Below, piece by piece: positions 41,438-52,401 of a stretch of 64,000 nt of DNA; the first letter of the stretch is position 1, and the number at the start of each line of letters is the position of its first letter. Both the position numbers and the translations under genes were made by a program. The stretch lies in assembly GCA_036245525.1 (NCBI GenBank), contig BTPG01000002.1, positions 161,410,093 to 161,474,092 on the forward strand. Reading direction: 5' to 3'. Origin of the DNA: Semisulcospira habei. Its lineage: Eukaryota > Mollusca > Gastropoda > Semisulcospiridae. The notes below the pieces were generated by a model that searched no databases, was not told the DNA's origin, and saw only the letters and a list, made by a program, of their open reading frames with translations.

Positions 41438-41566
41438 GAGGTAGAACTGGCGTTTGGAGAGAAGCACTGTCTCACAGTGCAGTTTGACCCTGCTTACAAG
41501 GACGACCTTCACATCCGCACTGTGGATGAGGTCCTCAATGTGACATACAAAGAGCATCCACATGTT
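41438..41566 (+). CDS. HYDIN: HYDIN exon e
   Basis: The exon has 43 codons, phase 0 at both ends, with acceptor TTGTTGCAG and donor GTT|GTAAGT. The peptide contains EKHCLTVQFDPAYKDDLHIR and ends VTYKEHPHV. The V-x-F-D-P-A-Y segment is the closing strand of the ASH-like domain begun in the previous exon, and EHPHV joins directly to DYIALRGEVYFPNL of the next exon, as expected for HYDIN. A 46-bp minisatellite starts about 20 nt into the following intron. Confidence 0.9.
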
Positions 41567-41584
41567 GTAAGTGAACTTGATGAT

Positions 41585-42055
41585 TTAGTTAGACGGTCAC
41601 TCCAAATAACACGCTAGTGCAAGTAATGACGCAGTTGGACAGTCATCCCAAATAACACCTTAGCTCAAATAATGATGCATTTGGACAGTCAGCCCAAATA
41701 ACACCCTAGCTCAAATAATGAGGCAGTTGGAAAGTCAGCTCAGATAACACCCTAGCTCAAATAATGAGGCAGTTGGACAGTCAGCCCAAATAACACCCTA
41801 GCTCAAATAATGATGCAGTTGGACAGTCAGCCCAAATAACACCCTAGCTTAAATAATGAGTAAGCCCAAATAACACCCTAACACCCTAGCTCAAATAATG
41901 ATGTTAAGTTATACAGTCAGTCCAAACAACACACCAGCTCAAGTAATGATGCAGTTGGACAGTCAGCCCAAATAACACCCTAGCTCAAATAATGATGCAG
42001 TTTCACAGTCAGCCCAAATAACACCCTAGCTCAAATAATGATGAAGTCAGTCCAA
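41585..42055. repeat. 46-bp minisatellite after exon e, left part
   Basis: Units of the CAGTCAGCCCAAATAACACC CTAGCTCAAATAATGATGCAGTTGGA type, about ten copies. The array resumes at 43303 after a LINE insertion. Confidence 0.9.
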
Positions 42056-43302
42056 ATAATAATAATAATAATAATTATATTTATATTTATAAAGTGCAAA
42101 CTCCCTGCGGTGCAGGCTCTAAGCGCTGTACAAAGCAAATCAAAGTTAAAACCTAAACACAAATCAATAGACAGCAAAAACACAAAATACAAATATTACA
42201 ATACAAATTCTAAAATTAACAGCACATAAACACATCCAAAGCACAAACAACCATCACAACAAGGACTGGCACAGGGTCATCATGATGTTATTGTGAAACA
42301 GAAAATAGACTGGAATTTGGTAAGACAGAGTAGTGAGACTGGAAAAGATTGTGTTTTAAGCTGACTTTTGAAAGAAATTACTGTCGGGGCATCACGAATG
42401 TGCTTCGGAAGCGAATTTCAAATGACTGGGGCCTGGAAACAAAAGGACCTTTGACCAAAGGACTTTGTATTTATTTTCAGTACTTTCAAAAGTTTTTCAC
42501 TGCTAGAACGTAAGGTGCGGGAAGCTTGATAAGTAGTTAACATACTAAAAAGGTAGGGAGGTAGTGTACCATCGAAATGAGGGAAGGCGAAAGTAGCTAC
42601 CTTGTACTCAATCCGGGGGTGTATGGGGTGTCTGGAGAGAGGTAGTACCTTTGTAAACCTGGCAGCAGCACCCATCTGGGTGAACTGGAGCACGTCCTCA
42701 CCCAGCACTCAACTCTTACTTCTGGCTCCAAGAAAGCTGTTAGGGATAAGAGTGGCCACACCCTGGTAAACCGCTTCTGCTGGGGGGGCTAAACGATGTG
42801 AGGGGCCAATGCGTTGTTACTCATTGGTGGGCAGACCGAGCTCAACAGTCCTGAACGACAGTGGGTCTAGGGGAGGGACCCCAGATACACGTTCCTGGCC
42901 GAAGACAGAGATGCAGGACCTCTCAGGTGCCTAACGGCTGCATCATGCATATTGCGCTTCATCGAAGCGATCGAGGAAGAAGAAGAAGAAGTACTCAATC
43001 CTAGCTTTGATGGGAAGCCAGTGAAGTTGGTACAACAAGGATGACACATGATCTTTTTTTGATTTCTGAAAAATTACGCAAGCTGCACTGTTAAATATTC
43101 TCTGAAGTCGAGCCAGTTCTTCAGATGACAGGCCAGCAAACAAACAATTAAATAGTCAATGCGGCTCAAAATCAATGAAGACACAAGCTGAGTGGTGGCA
43201 GACTGAGTCAGGAAAGATCTTACAGAGCTGATTTTCTTCAGCTGGAAATAGGCTGCTCTACAAATGGAAGTGATATGGTCATGCATAGACAAAGTAGAGT
43301 CC
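42056..43302 (-). pseudogene. 5'-truncated CR1/L2-like LINE
   Basis: On the minus strand this encodes the C-terminal part of a non-LTR reverse transcriptase: MHDHITSICRAAYFQLKKIS, VSSLILSRIDY, LLYQLHWLPIKARIEY, then after the nested SINE KVATFAFPHFDGTLPPYLF and QASRTLRSSSEKLLKV. The 3' UTR ends with an (ATT)n tail at 42056-42075. The element was inserted into the 46-bp minisatellite, with a short target duplication AGTCCAAA at the borders. Frame changes near 43150 make it a relic. Confidence 0.85.
42615..42990 (+). mobile_element. SINE nested in the LINE, with target duplication
   Basis: 376 bp flanked by the 11-bp direct repeat GTACTCAATCC (42604-42614 and 42991-43001). It ends in (AAG)n (GAGGAAGAAGAAGAAGAA). 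No convincing A/B boxes were found, so the RNA ancestor is unknown. Confidence 0.85.
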
Positions 43303-43358
43303 AAAATAACACCCTAGCTCAAATAATGATGCAGTTAGACAATCAGCCCAAATAGCAG
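43303..43358. repeat. 46-bp minisatellite, right part
   Basis: AATAACACCCTAGCTCAAAT and AATGATGCAGTTAGACAATC continue the array interrupted at 42055. Confidence 0.85.
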
Positions 43359-43724
43359 CAACGGCTGTAACTGATCAGCAAGGGAAACTGATTTTCACCA
43401 TTCCTGGTGACTGCAGGGTCTCATGTAAATCCTTCTCTTGCTGATGCTGAAGGGGTCAACTTCGCTATATCTGGGCGCAAATCTACCCAGCTTAAATTTA
43501 TGGTAAGGTGGGTGGCTTCAAACTAGTCTGGCTTCATGCTGGGCAGCTATATGGTGGATACATTTTTACCTAGACATAGTGGCAACGCAATTTACACCGG
43601 ATAGATTCATGCCTGGATGGTTAAATGCCGGGTAGATTTTCCCTGTGTAGATAATCACGTAGATATGGTGAAGTTGACCCCATCAGTCTTGCCAGCATGA
43701 AAATCTTTGGCACAGCTGGTGCAT

Positions 43725-44491
43725 TTTCAGGATTACATTGCTGTTGCTATGTTTTCAGGACTGCATTGCAGTTGCTGTTTTCAGGACTAAACTGCGGTTG
43801 CTATAATTTGGGACTACATTGCTGTTGCTATATTTTCAGGACTAGACTGACCCCACCCCCCACACTTTGGTACCGGTCTCAGGCCACTTTACAAAATTTC
43901 AAATACAAGCGATCAAAAATCTCTGTAACTTCAGTAGCTGACTGGCCCTTCGTTTGTCTTGTACTGTGTTTGTCTTAAATGGTGTAAATCCGTGTCTGTT
44001 TCGTGAGTGTGTGTGTTGGGTTTCAGGCGCGGCGCTTTGAGTCGATTTCCCCAAAATTGAGAAAAAGCGCCTATATAATAACGGTATAATAACGGTATAA
44101 ATATAAAGGTATAGACTGCTGTTGCTATCTTTTCAAGACTACATTGCTGTTGCTATATTTTTTTCGGGACTACATTGCTGTTGCTATATTTTCAGGACTA
44201 GATTGCTGTTGCTATCTTTTCAGGACTAGGTTGCTGTTGCTATATTGTCAGGACTAGATTGCTGTTGCTATCTTTCAGGTCAACATTGCTGTTGCTGTAT
44301 TTTCAAGACTACATTGCTGTTTCTGTCATTTCAGGACTACATTGCTGTTGCTGTCTTTTCAGGACTACATTACTCTTCCTATGTTTTGAGGATTGTGTAC
44401 ATTGCAGTAAAAATATACACTGATGCTGCATTTTCAGGATTTATGTACATTGCAACAAAACAAAAATTACGCACTGTTGCTGTATTTTCAG
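43725..44491 (+). repeat. Minisatellite made of the exon f splice acceptor
   Basis: About 16 units of about 28 bp, type CTGTTGCTATATTTTCAGGA CTACATTG, run into the true acceptor of exon f (TATTTTCAG|GACTACATTGC). About ten units keep a CAG|GA junction. A headless SINE (43850-44100) interrupts the array. Confidence 0.9.
43850..44100 (+). mobile_element. Headless SINE copy
   Basis: Shares GGTACCGGTCTCAGGCCACT, CTTCAGTAGCTGACTGGCCC, TTCAGGCGCGGCGCTTTGAG with the SINE at 40064; it shows the uninterrupted form of the mini-DIRS insertion site. Confidence 0.75.
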
Positions 44492-44626
44492 GACTACATT
44501 GCACTGCGTGGTGAAGTGTATTTCCCCAACCTGCAGTTTGAGAAAACATCGCTTGACTTTGGATGTATTCTGAATGACACAGAGGTCACACGCTATGTCA
44601 ACATCACCAACAACAGCCCTATGCAG
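44492..44626 (+). CDS. HYDIN: HYDIN exon f
   Basis: The exon has 45 codons, phase 0 at both ends, with acceptor TATTTTCAG and donor CAG|GTGGGT. The peptide starts DYIALRGEVYFPNLQFEKTS and continues LDFGCILNDTEVTRYVNITN, a hallmark HYDIN stretch: the end of one ASH repeat and the start of the next. The first 11-13 bases of the exon, together with the splice acceptor, are amplified into the tandem array immediately upstream (43725-44491), so about ten near-copies of this 3' splice site precede the real one. Confidence 0.92.
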
Positions 44627-45010
44627 GTGGGTGGCCTTCCTTTCCTTCTGGCACTTAATTTCAGCATAAACTGCAAGATGGATGGCTTTCCTGTCTCACT
44701 GATGATGTTTCACTTGTACAGGTGCCAGCTGGCCCATTCAGCCCTGACACTATAAAAGGATATCATTTGACTATACTAGTTGACAGTTGGTGCCAGAATA
44801 ACTTGTCACCTTTAGGCAGTCAGCCGCTCTGGCAGTACCCCAGCACTGTCATGGTTGATCTATCTCCTGAACAAGGGGTCAGCAAATGTGTGAAAATGTG
44901 TATTTTGGGTAGAATTTTGGTTTTAATCAGCCTTGTTGCAAACTCTTCAGTCAAATTTGGCGCAAAGGTAGGTGATAATGAAACCTAATTTAGTTAAGCC
45001 CTCGCAAAGC

Positions 45011-45169
45011 TTAACCCATTTAATTCCAAGGTGGCATTTCCCAAATTGTAGAAATGTTGCTGAACAACTATGTACCAGTTCCAGGAGATGGATCAACCAT
45101 GATAATGCATGGTACTCTCCTTCAATTATCATGACAGTCCATCTGCTGTAGTGCATTGGGGCTAAGTGG
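45011..45169 (+). mobile_element. Fold-back MITE copy, degraded centre
   Basis: TTAACCCATTTAATTCCAAG at the left, GTAGTGCATTGGGGCTAAG at the right, with part of the central hairpin lost. Confidence 0.7.
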
Positions 45170-45553
45170 AGACAGGGTTTTATGATAAGGGTCACAGGAG
45201 GTTGAGAAATATGTAAACAATTATGATGGTGATGTTATTTGTATAGCAGCTATATCCATCCTTTGGTAGAATGCTCATGGTGCTTTGGTGGGAAGAGGTG
45301 TTTTACAGAAGAGATAGAAAAGAACTGGTTTGAACAAATAAATAGTGACAGAAGAGAACACAGAAAAAAAACTCAGTTTATGTGGTTGACACATGTGTTT
45401 CAAGTGTCTTCGAAATAAAGAGTGGTGCTTTCCCATCAGTCTTACACTCAGCTTCTGGTGGAACGGTTTTACCGGTTTCAGTCTGCTAGCATACTTCAGG
45501 ATTGAATTTAGTTTCTCTTGGATTTTGGTCCGCCTTCACTACACTATGTCGAG

Positions 45554-45724
45554 GTAAATCCTCGGATAATGCCAACGGCCAGCGGGAATCGAGATCTGGC
45601 TCTGGCATTTTATGTGGAGATGAATTTCAACTTGGGATTTGGTTCAGACGGAACTTGACCGGTCGTGTACACGTGGCGTTGGCACCTCGTTCGGTTGTCT
45701 TTCACGTGATGCTTTATGTTGCAG
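45554..45724 (+). other. Candidate gag start intron, copy F (171 nt)
   Basis: Donor CGAG|GTAAATCC, acceptor TTTATGTTGCAG|TATGC; unspliced, ATG TCG AGG is followed by TAA. Confidence 0.85.
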
Positions 45725-46039
45725 TATGCAGGTCAAGACCTGCCCCAAGTGCAGCGGTTTTCAGTGGCCCAGTGACACACACGATTTATGCTGCCGTGTT
45801 TGTGTTGTGCGTCGGAGTGGCCCTTTGTGACGTGCACTCCATGAGAGGAGGAACGCTGGTCGCAACTGTGGAGCTTCTACCGGCGTGAGCGTCCTAGAGA
45901 GTTGACGGGTCCACTCCCATCTCCCGCGCATCCTATGGCTCCTCCATTAATGCCATTGCTTCCCCGGACCATGCCCATGCTGAAGGAGTGGCACAGACCT
46001 TCCTCTGGTTCGTGTGTGACAAGTGGTCACCACAGGTCC

Positions 46040-46690
46040 CCCGAGACTGGGCCCGCCCGCTCTGCGGAGCGTGGCTTGCAGTTAGAGCCCTCCCGCTCTG
46101 CGGAGCATTATCTACTGTCAGTGCCCACGCGCTCTGAGGACCGGGGTCAACAACAGTGGAGGGCTTCCCGCCACATGGTCTGACCCTCTATGACGGTGCC
46201 CCCCCTCCTCCCCCACTCAGAGGAGCAGGTAAGCCAGTCTGGGCCCAGCTGCTATGGGGCACGTGACCGACGGACATGCACCACCTGCTCTGCGGAATGT
46301 AAGCGTGGTTTCAGGCCCACCCGCTCTGCGGAGCGTACAGGTTATGAGAGTGTACCATGTTATGGGCCTACCCGCCCTGTGGAGCGCGAACATTCTGAGG
46401 AGAGTGAAAGTGGTACCAGGCCATCCCACTCTGCGGAGCGTAGACCATGTTTTGGCCCCAGCCGCTCTGCGGAGCATATACATTATGAGGAGAGAAAACG
46501 AGGTATCAGGCCCAGCTCTGTGGCCGGAGCACACACGATTGGAGGAGTGTGAACATGGTACCCGGCCCACCCGTTCTGCAGAGCATAGACGATGTACCAG
46601 CCCCACCCGCTCTGCGGAGTGTACACGATCGGAGGAGTGGGGCCGACGGACCGGGCCCTACCACTTTGACGAGCGTGATAGACAGTATGG
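46040..46690 (+). repeat. RSAER-coding tandem repeats in gag, copy F
   Basis: The motif CCCGCTCTGCGGAGC recurs about every 40-60 bp (for example near 46048, 46100, 46319, 46602 and, beyond the LTR, at 47624). In frame it gives PxRSAER/H. Confidence 0.85.
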
Positions 46691-46693
46691 GCA

Positions 46694-47616
46694 TGTTACG
46701 ATTGTGGTTGTGTTGTTCTATGAAAGCATGCTTGCATTAATCGTAGGAAACGATCCGATATTTATTTGAGCTTTCATGATTACGAATCACGTACCTTTTT
46801 AGTAAGATTCACTATCGTTCACACAGACAGCGGAATTGATTGTCTTTTGATACACGAAGTTGAATCCCGAAGAGTCTAGAAACCGCTCAAGTAATCACCA
46901 TTGTTTTCTGTGCACGTGAAGTTAGCAGCCAGTATGTATTACGAAAACTCTTGTAATTTCCAGAGAATGCGGGCAAGGTCATGAACTGTCTGGCATACTT
47001 TTGTGTGACGTCATTATAACGCCGGGATTTCACAAAATAGAGGCTGGAAATAGCAGCCAGATTTTTGTAGACCATTCTTGAGTATTCTTTCTTATTAATA
47101 TTTATGAGGGTTGGTTACGTATTCTTTTCTGATTGGTTGTGTTGTATGAATTTGCTCGATTATTCTGGAAAACATACCATTAAGACTGTGTTTAGAAGCG
47201 CGTGTGTGCATTGTTCAGTTGTAGAATTGCAATGTAACAGCGTCGGTACATTGTTCAGTTGTATAATTGCGGTGTATCGTAAGCACATTGACATTGAGAG
47301 AGCTACGCAAGGTATCGTGGTGGTTCATCGTCAGTGACGGAGTTATGCAGTGTATAGTGATGTACATTGTATGAGAGACGCGTTGTGTCAAAGTGTAGAC
47401 ATTTTGCGGAGGAGACATTGTATAAGTGTTGGTGCATTGGTGAACGCATTGTGTGGAGATCGCATAGCTGCAATAAAATATTGTTGGAACTGTTACTCCA
47501 GTGTGGTCAACATCCTTAACGTGACGGGTTGCAGCTGAGTGAAGCTTCTTTAAAAGAACCTTACGTGCGTACATCTTGTGTGATATCATATTACGACTAC
47601 GACTCAACACGTAACA
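46694..47616. mobile_element. Solo LTR, 923 bp, in gag of copy F
   Basis: Begins TGTTACG and ends CGTAACA (7-bp inverted ends, TG...CA), flanked by the 5-bp direct repeat GGGCA (46689-46693 and 47617-47621). It has AATAAA at 47472-47477 and no coding region. A gypsy- or BEL-type origin is likely from the 5-bp duplication; the family is unknown. Confidence 0.88.
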
Positions 47617-48839
47617 GGGCACACCCGCTCTGCGGAGCATGACAGTCCACATTGGAGGTCTACCTGCATTGCAGTGACTCCCCACCGTGATCGCTTTACG
47701 CCCGACCTCTCTGATCAACACTGCCGTCAGTGGCGGGATCCTCCTGACACTCTAGAGTCAAGGGGACACACGCAGAGATGTGCAGAACACCGCGGCAGCC
47801 TTCCTTACAGCCACTCGCCCATCCTTCGCCAGGCTACTCATCGGAGCGGCAGTCCTCCTCCTTCGGAACTTTGTCTTCGCCCCCGACACACAGCTGCTGC
47901 GGGGCCAGACGACCCTCTCAGTCTTCATCAGGATGACTAGCACCCTTCGCCACTCAGCTCCCCTCGTTCGCAGCGCAGCCCGTCGGCTTCGTCCGCCTCC
48001 GATCTGCCATGGGTGGAGACTCTACGCTCCTTAAAAGAAGCCGTGCGCCTCATCTCGGAGATTCTCCCACCAGAGGTTTGCCCCCAAGTCCCACCGCTCA
48101 AGAGAAAGGCCTCTGCCTGGGTGGACACTCCGCATCAGGCCAAGAGATTGAAGTCCCTACCTCAGCCAACCGGCTTCCGGGACCTTTAGGACGCGTTCTC
48201 TGCTCAGCTGCAGGGACCTTGGATGGGCTTGGGGTGTTTTGCTGACAATAAGTGGCCGGCTGGAATCGTTATCAAGTTCGGCCAACACTGGTATGCAGGA
48301 CACTCCCAATCCTTCACCTGCCCCCTTCCTTCGATCGACGTCATGGCAGAAACACAGGCAGGAGTATGCAAGGTGCTGCAGCACTGGATGCCTCCTGGTC
48401 TGGACAATACAGCCACCCTGATACGCAACTCCCTGGCCTGTGCTGGATTCCTCGACTTGACTACACAGGCAGTCATCAGACGGCTGGAGGACACCTGGGA
48501 CCTCGATTCCTCTCCCCAGCTGCACGAAGTACACTCCTTGGCGGTCGTGGCGAATCGGGTGGCTTACCACTCTTTGGTTAATGCCATGGCAGCAGCGGCC
48601 AACTGCGACCTGATGCGGTGTGACCTTGTTCTTCCTGGCTGCCCCAGATATCCGTGTCGCTGAAGTCACAGTTGCGCCAGGCTCCACTCGGAGGTACTCT
48701 CCTGTTTGGCCCTACCTGGCAGTCGGTTAAAGAAGCAAACAAGGACCTCTGGCCCAGTCCCATGGGACAGACTTCCACTCGCTTTTAAGCTGCCCGCAAG
48801 GCCGTGGGTTGCGCCCTGTGGATGTACAGACCCTTTCCC

Positions 48840-50870
48840 GCCCTTCCAGAGGCTTCCATGGCTCCGCTCCCCTCCCCCCCCCCCCCCCCCCCCCGCTCCT
48901 TCCCGGCCGGTCACTCCCACTCCTTCTCAGCCCCAGCCCTCGCCTGGCCCCAGACTGCCCGGAGACCCGGGCGGGGTAGGGCCCACTGACTCGCAGACCG
49001 TTTTGCCCCCGCCAACCGCTGTAGGGTCTCCAGTCGGCAGGAGGCTGGCGCTACACAGTGCTGTGTGGCGCTCACTGTTCTCGGACGACCCTTGGATCCT
49101 GTCAACCATCACCGAGGGTCTGCAGATTTCCTTTCGGTCCACACCTCCACTGCGGCGCTCCCCTCTCTGGACCCAGGTTCCAGGCGACCAGGCCAGGACT
49201 CAGGCACTGCAAGTAGAAGTGAACTCCCTGCTCCAGAAGGCCGCCACGGAGGTGGTCACGCGTTCTGACTCGCCGGCCTTCTACGGTCGCCTCTTCATGG
49301 TGCCCAAGCCAGATGGCAGGTGGGGGCCAGTAATAGATCTCTCAGCGCTGAACAAGTTCATTACCACCCCGACCTTCCGGATGGAAACCACCAGATCATT
49401 GAGAGCGGTGGTCAAGTGCATGGATTTCGCAGTCAGCCTCAACCTACATGTGCCTATGCACCCTGCTCTGCGGTACCTGCGCTTTGCCTACCAAGGGGTG
49501 GTTTACCAGTTCCGAGCCCTACCCTTTGGCCTCAACCTCAGCCCCTGGGTCTTCACCTGGATTATCGACGCAGTAGTTACCAGGGCCAGGTGGCCGTCTT
49601 CGAGTCCATCCTCAATCTATCTCGACGACCTGCTCCTCCGGAACCAGGATGAGGCCACTCTTTTGGGCAACAGGGACGCCTTACTCTCCCTTCTGCAACA
49701 ACTTGGCTTCCTGGTCAACTTGGGAAAGTCGGACCTCCCGCCCTCCCGCTGGTTTTATACATCTTGGCATGGAGTTCCTGACAGACCTCAACTCGGTGAG
49801 ACTACCCGAGGCACGTCTCCTAAAGTTGGTGGGACTAGCCCTGCAGGTGTCCCACACCAAAGTGGTCCCGACCAGAGTTTGGCTTCAGCTCCTAGGGCTC
49901 ATCAGTGCAACGGCGGACCTTTACCTATAGGCAGGCTCTACTCACGACCGCTCCAGCTGCATCTGCTGCTTCATTGGCGCCCGTTCTCGGACAACCTTGC
50001 GGCCTTGGTTCCGGTGTCACAGCTAGTCCGGCTGCATCTCCAGAGATGGATGGACCCAGTATGGCTTGCTACGGGAGTTCCCCTCTACTCCCCCCTACCC
50101 TGCCTGTCACTCTGCTCGGACGCGAGCCTCTCAGGATAGGGCACTCACCTCCTCCCAGACTTCTGCGCTGTCACCGGCAAGTGGCCACCGGACCTGGTCG
50201 GGATGCATATCAACTGGCTGGAGTTGAAGGCAGTGTGGCTCGCTCTTATCGCCTGATAGATTCACCTCAGACATCAGGAGATTCTGATTCTCTCCGGCAA
50301 CACGATGGTCATGTCCTACATCCAGAAGCAGGGTGGGACTCGCTCGGCTTCGCTTTGCATCCTCCTGTATTAAATGCTCATGTGGTGCCGGGACTGCGGC
50401 ATTTCGCTTTGCTCGTGACACATCCTGGGTCACCTGAATGTCCTGGCGGACTCCCTCTCGTGACGAGGCCAACTACTCCACACCGAGTGGACCCTCCATC
50501 CCGACCTCTTTTGGATGATATGCACACACTGGGAGATGCACATGATCGACCTGTTCATGATGAGGTGGAACAGGCAGCTTCCTCTATTCGTTTCACCAGT
50601 GCTGGACCCACTCGCTTGGGCAGTGGATGCCCTCTCCATACCCTGGGACAGCCTCCTGGCTTACGCATACCCCCTGTCCGTGCTGGTGCCCAAGGTCCTC
50701 CAAAAGCTCAAGTGCTGCAATACAGTACTGTTCCTGGTGGGACCGTTCAATTGGAACAGGAGCGGGACCACCGATCTCCTGAACCTCGCCACGGACCCTC
50801 CCTTGAGACTCCCCACACCACACAAGATGCTGAAGCAGCCTCAGCAGGATCTCTTTCACCCTTGCCTGGA
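48840..50870 (+). pseudogene. RT/RNase H/MT-like ORF, copy F
   Basis: Open from 48706 to 50139. Its N-terminal region is a good example of the natural form (SPVGRRLALHSAVWRSLFSD, DPWILSTITEGLQISF), followed by KPDGRWGPVIDLSALNKF. The first catalytic motif is deleted (SLNLHVPMHP lacks the D-x-x-D-A-Y part), while YLDDLLL remains (near 49618). A shift near 49752 displaces the connection domain. RNase H (CSDASLSG near 50115) is broken by TAG 50137, TGA/TAG codons near 50256 and 50370, and the MT-like segment continues at 50540-50640. Confidence 0.85.
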
Positions 50871-50874
50871 GAGA

Positions 50875-51973
50875 CTTTTATTACAAGCCTGGAGGTTGTG
50901 CGGAGTGCCCTTGCCACTAGAGGCTTCTCGGGTGCGGCGGTGGAGGCTATCGCTGCAGCACGCAGACCTTCGACCCGGAAAGTCTACTAGGGGAAGTGGA
51001 GGGTCTTGCAGTACTGTTGCGGCGTCAAGCACCTCTCCCCCACAGATCTGACGATGCCCCAGCTCGCCAAGTTCTTCCTGTGGCTCTTCGCGGAGCAGAA
51101 CTTGGCACCTATCACCATTCGGGACTACCTGTCTCTGGTGGCTGACACTTACCAGCACTTGGGCTGGACAGACCCGGGGTCTTGCAATGACCTCGCCGAC
51201 CTGATGGCGCATTTCGAGCTCCAGCGGCCGGTGACCCGCTTGCGAATACCAAGATGGGATCTACTGTGGGTGTTAACTTGGCTGAACTCGGACCGTTTTG
51301 AACCTCTGCCCTTGGTGCGGTTCGCTGATTTGACCAGGAAGACGTGCTTCCTACTGGCCCTCGCCACAGTGTCCAGAGTGAGCGAGCTGCATGCACTCTT
51401 AGTGTACCCCTCCTGTCTGCAGCTCAGGGCCGATGGCTCAGTTCAGTTTCTCACCAGCCCGACATTTTTGGCAAAAAATAGACCCCCTCAACTGCGCCTC
51501 AGCCGATAACTCTTTGGCCAATCAGAGGTCGTGACCAGTCCTGGTAATCCCAACAGCAGGACCCGGTCAGGGCCTTGAAGATCTACCTTCGCCGGTCAAA
51601 GCCCCGTCGAAGGGGACGTTCCTGCCTCTTCCTGCCCTTGGCACCGGGCAGGGAAGACATCTCCGCCCAGACTATCCCCTCCTGGCTCCGCAGAGTCATA
51701 CGTTCCGCATACGAAGACCTCTACCCACGAGGAGCTAAGAGGCTGCGAATCAGGGCACATGAAGTCAGAGCCGTAGCAGCCAGTGTCGCCTTCGACCACA
51801 ACTGCGCTGTCAAGGACATTGTGGTGGCCGTGGGCTGGTGGAGAGAATCTACCTTCGCACGGTTCTACTTCCGAGACCTCTCTGGCCACCATGCAAACCT
51901 GGCACTAGTGGGGGACATCGCTGCGGCGCAACACTCCCCCCCCCCCCCCCCCCCAGCGCCAAAGGCGCCATAG
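50875..51973 (+). pseudogene. Tyrosine recombinase pseudogene, copy F
   Basis: The N-terminal part with RPSTRKVY ends in TAG (50987), then LTMPQLAKFFLWLFAEQNLA, ITIRDYLSLVADTYQHLG, CNDLADLMAHFE and PRWDLLWVLTWLNSDRFEPL. The catalytic Arg is kept (VSRVSELHAL). After a frame break at 51480-51575 come MKIYLRRSKPRRRGRSCLFL, HEVRAVAASVAFDHNCAVKD, VAVGWWRESTFARFYFRDLS with the Tyr, and a C-run (51938-51953) just before the TAG at 51971-51973. The catalytic set is complete although the frame is not. Confidence 0.87.
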
Positions 51974-52088
51974 GTAACGCCTAGCTGAAATCGTCAGGAG
52001 TTTGCGCCTAAGGGGCCTTGGCTAAGCGTTAACGCTGGGGTAGGAACTATTGGGCAGCACCCTCCTCCTCTTCCCTATTCTTCCTAAT

Positions 52089-52178
52089 AGTAATGCCATC
52101 GGTAATGTTTTTGAAGAAACAAATGTATTTTTCTCTGAAATGTATTTTTTCGAAAAATACTTACCGATGGTATTACTC
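52089..52178 (+). repeat. ICR, copy F
   Basis: AGTAATGCCATCGGTAATG, GAAGAAACAAATGTATTTTT, then TTTCGAAAAATACTTACCGA TGG. Confidence 0.9.
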
Positions 52179-52204
52179 AAAGTGCCCTCCCACCTACCCC
52201 GCTT

Positions 52205-52401
52205 GCCGCCAGTCGCTAAGAGTAAGACTGATGGGAAGGCACCACTCACATGATGAGGAGGGGAGGCTACTCACGGGACAGGGAGTTACTTCCCTGGTTG
52301 TGTAGCAACACACAAGTTTTTAGGCTGAAATCAGTAAGCTAAGTGTACCTTCCTTCCTAATAGTAATGCCATTGGTAAGTATTTTTCGAAAAAATACATT
52401 T
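52205..52401 (+). repeat. Right ITR, copy F
   Basis: GCCAGTCGCTAAGAGTAAGA, TTGTGTAGCAACACACAAG, GGCTGAAATCAGTAAGC, CCTAATAGTAATGCCATTGG; it ends at AAAAAATACATTTTTT before the expected terminus. Confidence 0.85.

Larger units (their letters stand above)
45546..48800 (+). pseudogene. DIRS gag with start intron and nested solo LTR, copy F
   Basis: Exon 1 45546-45553 (ATG TCG AG), intron 45554-45724, exon 2 begins SMQVKTCPKCSGFQWPSDTH, then DLCC, the zinc domain, broken by a frameshift (TGA near 45828). A Ser/Arg region with RSAER-type repeats follows (46040-46640), split by the solo LTR at 46694-47616. The core (CPQVPPLKRKASAWVD near 48075, RLKSLPQPTGFRDL, DNKWPAG, LDNTATLIRNSLACAGFLDL, NAMAAAANCDLMR) reaches 48660; a TAG at 48187 and a shift near 48660 break it. 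Confidence 0.82.
45418..52401 (+). mobile_element. DIRS-like retrotransposon copy F (left ITR truncated)
   Basis: Starts within the inner part of the left ITR (GAGTGGTGCTTTCCCATCAG), followed by gag with start intron, a solo LTR nested in gag, RT/RNase H, YR, ICR (52089-52178) and a right ITR (52205-52401) whose outermost bases are missing. All genes carry frameshifts and stops. It is a G/C-rich subfamily related to B's inverted 3' end. Confidence 0.88.
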
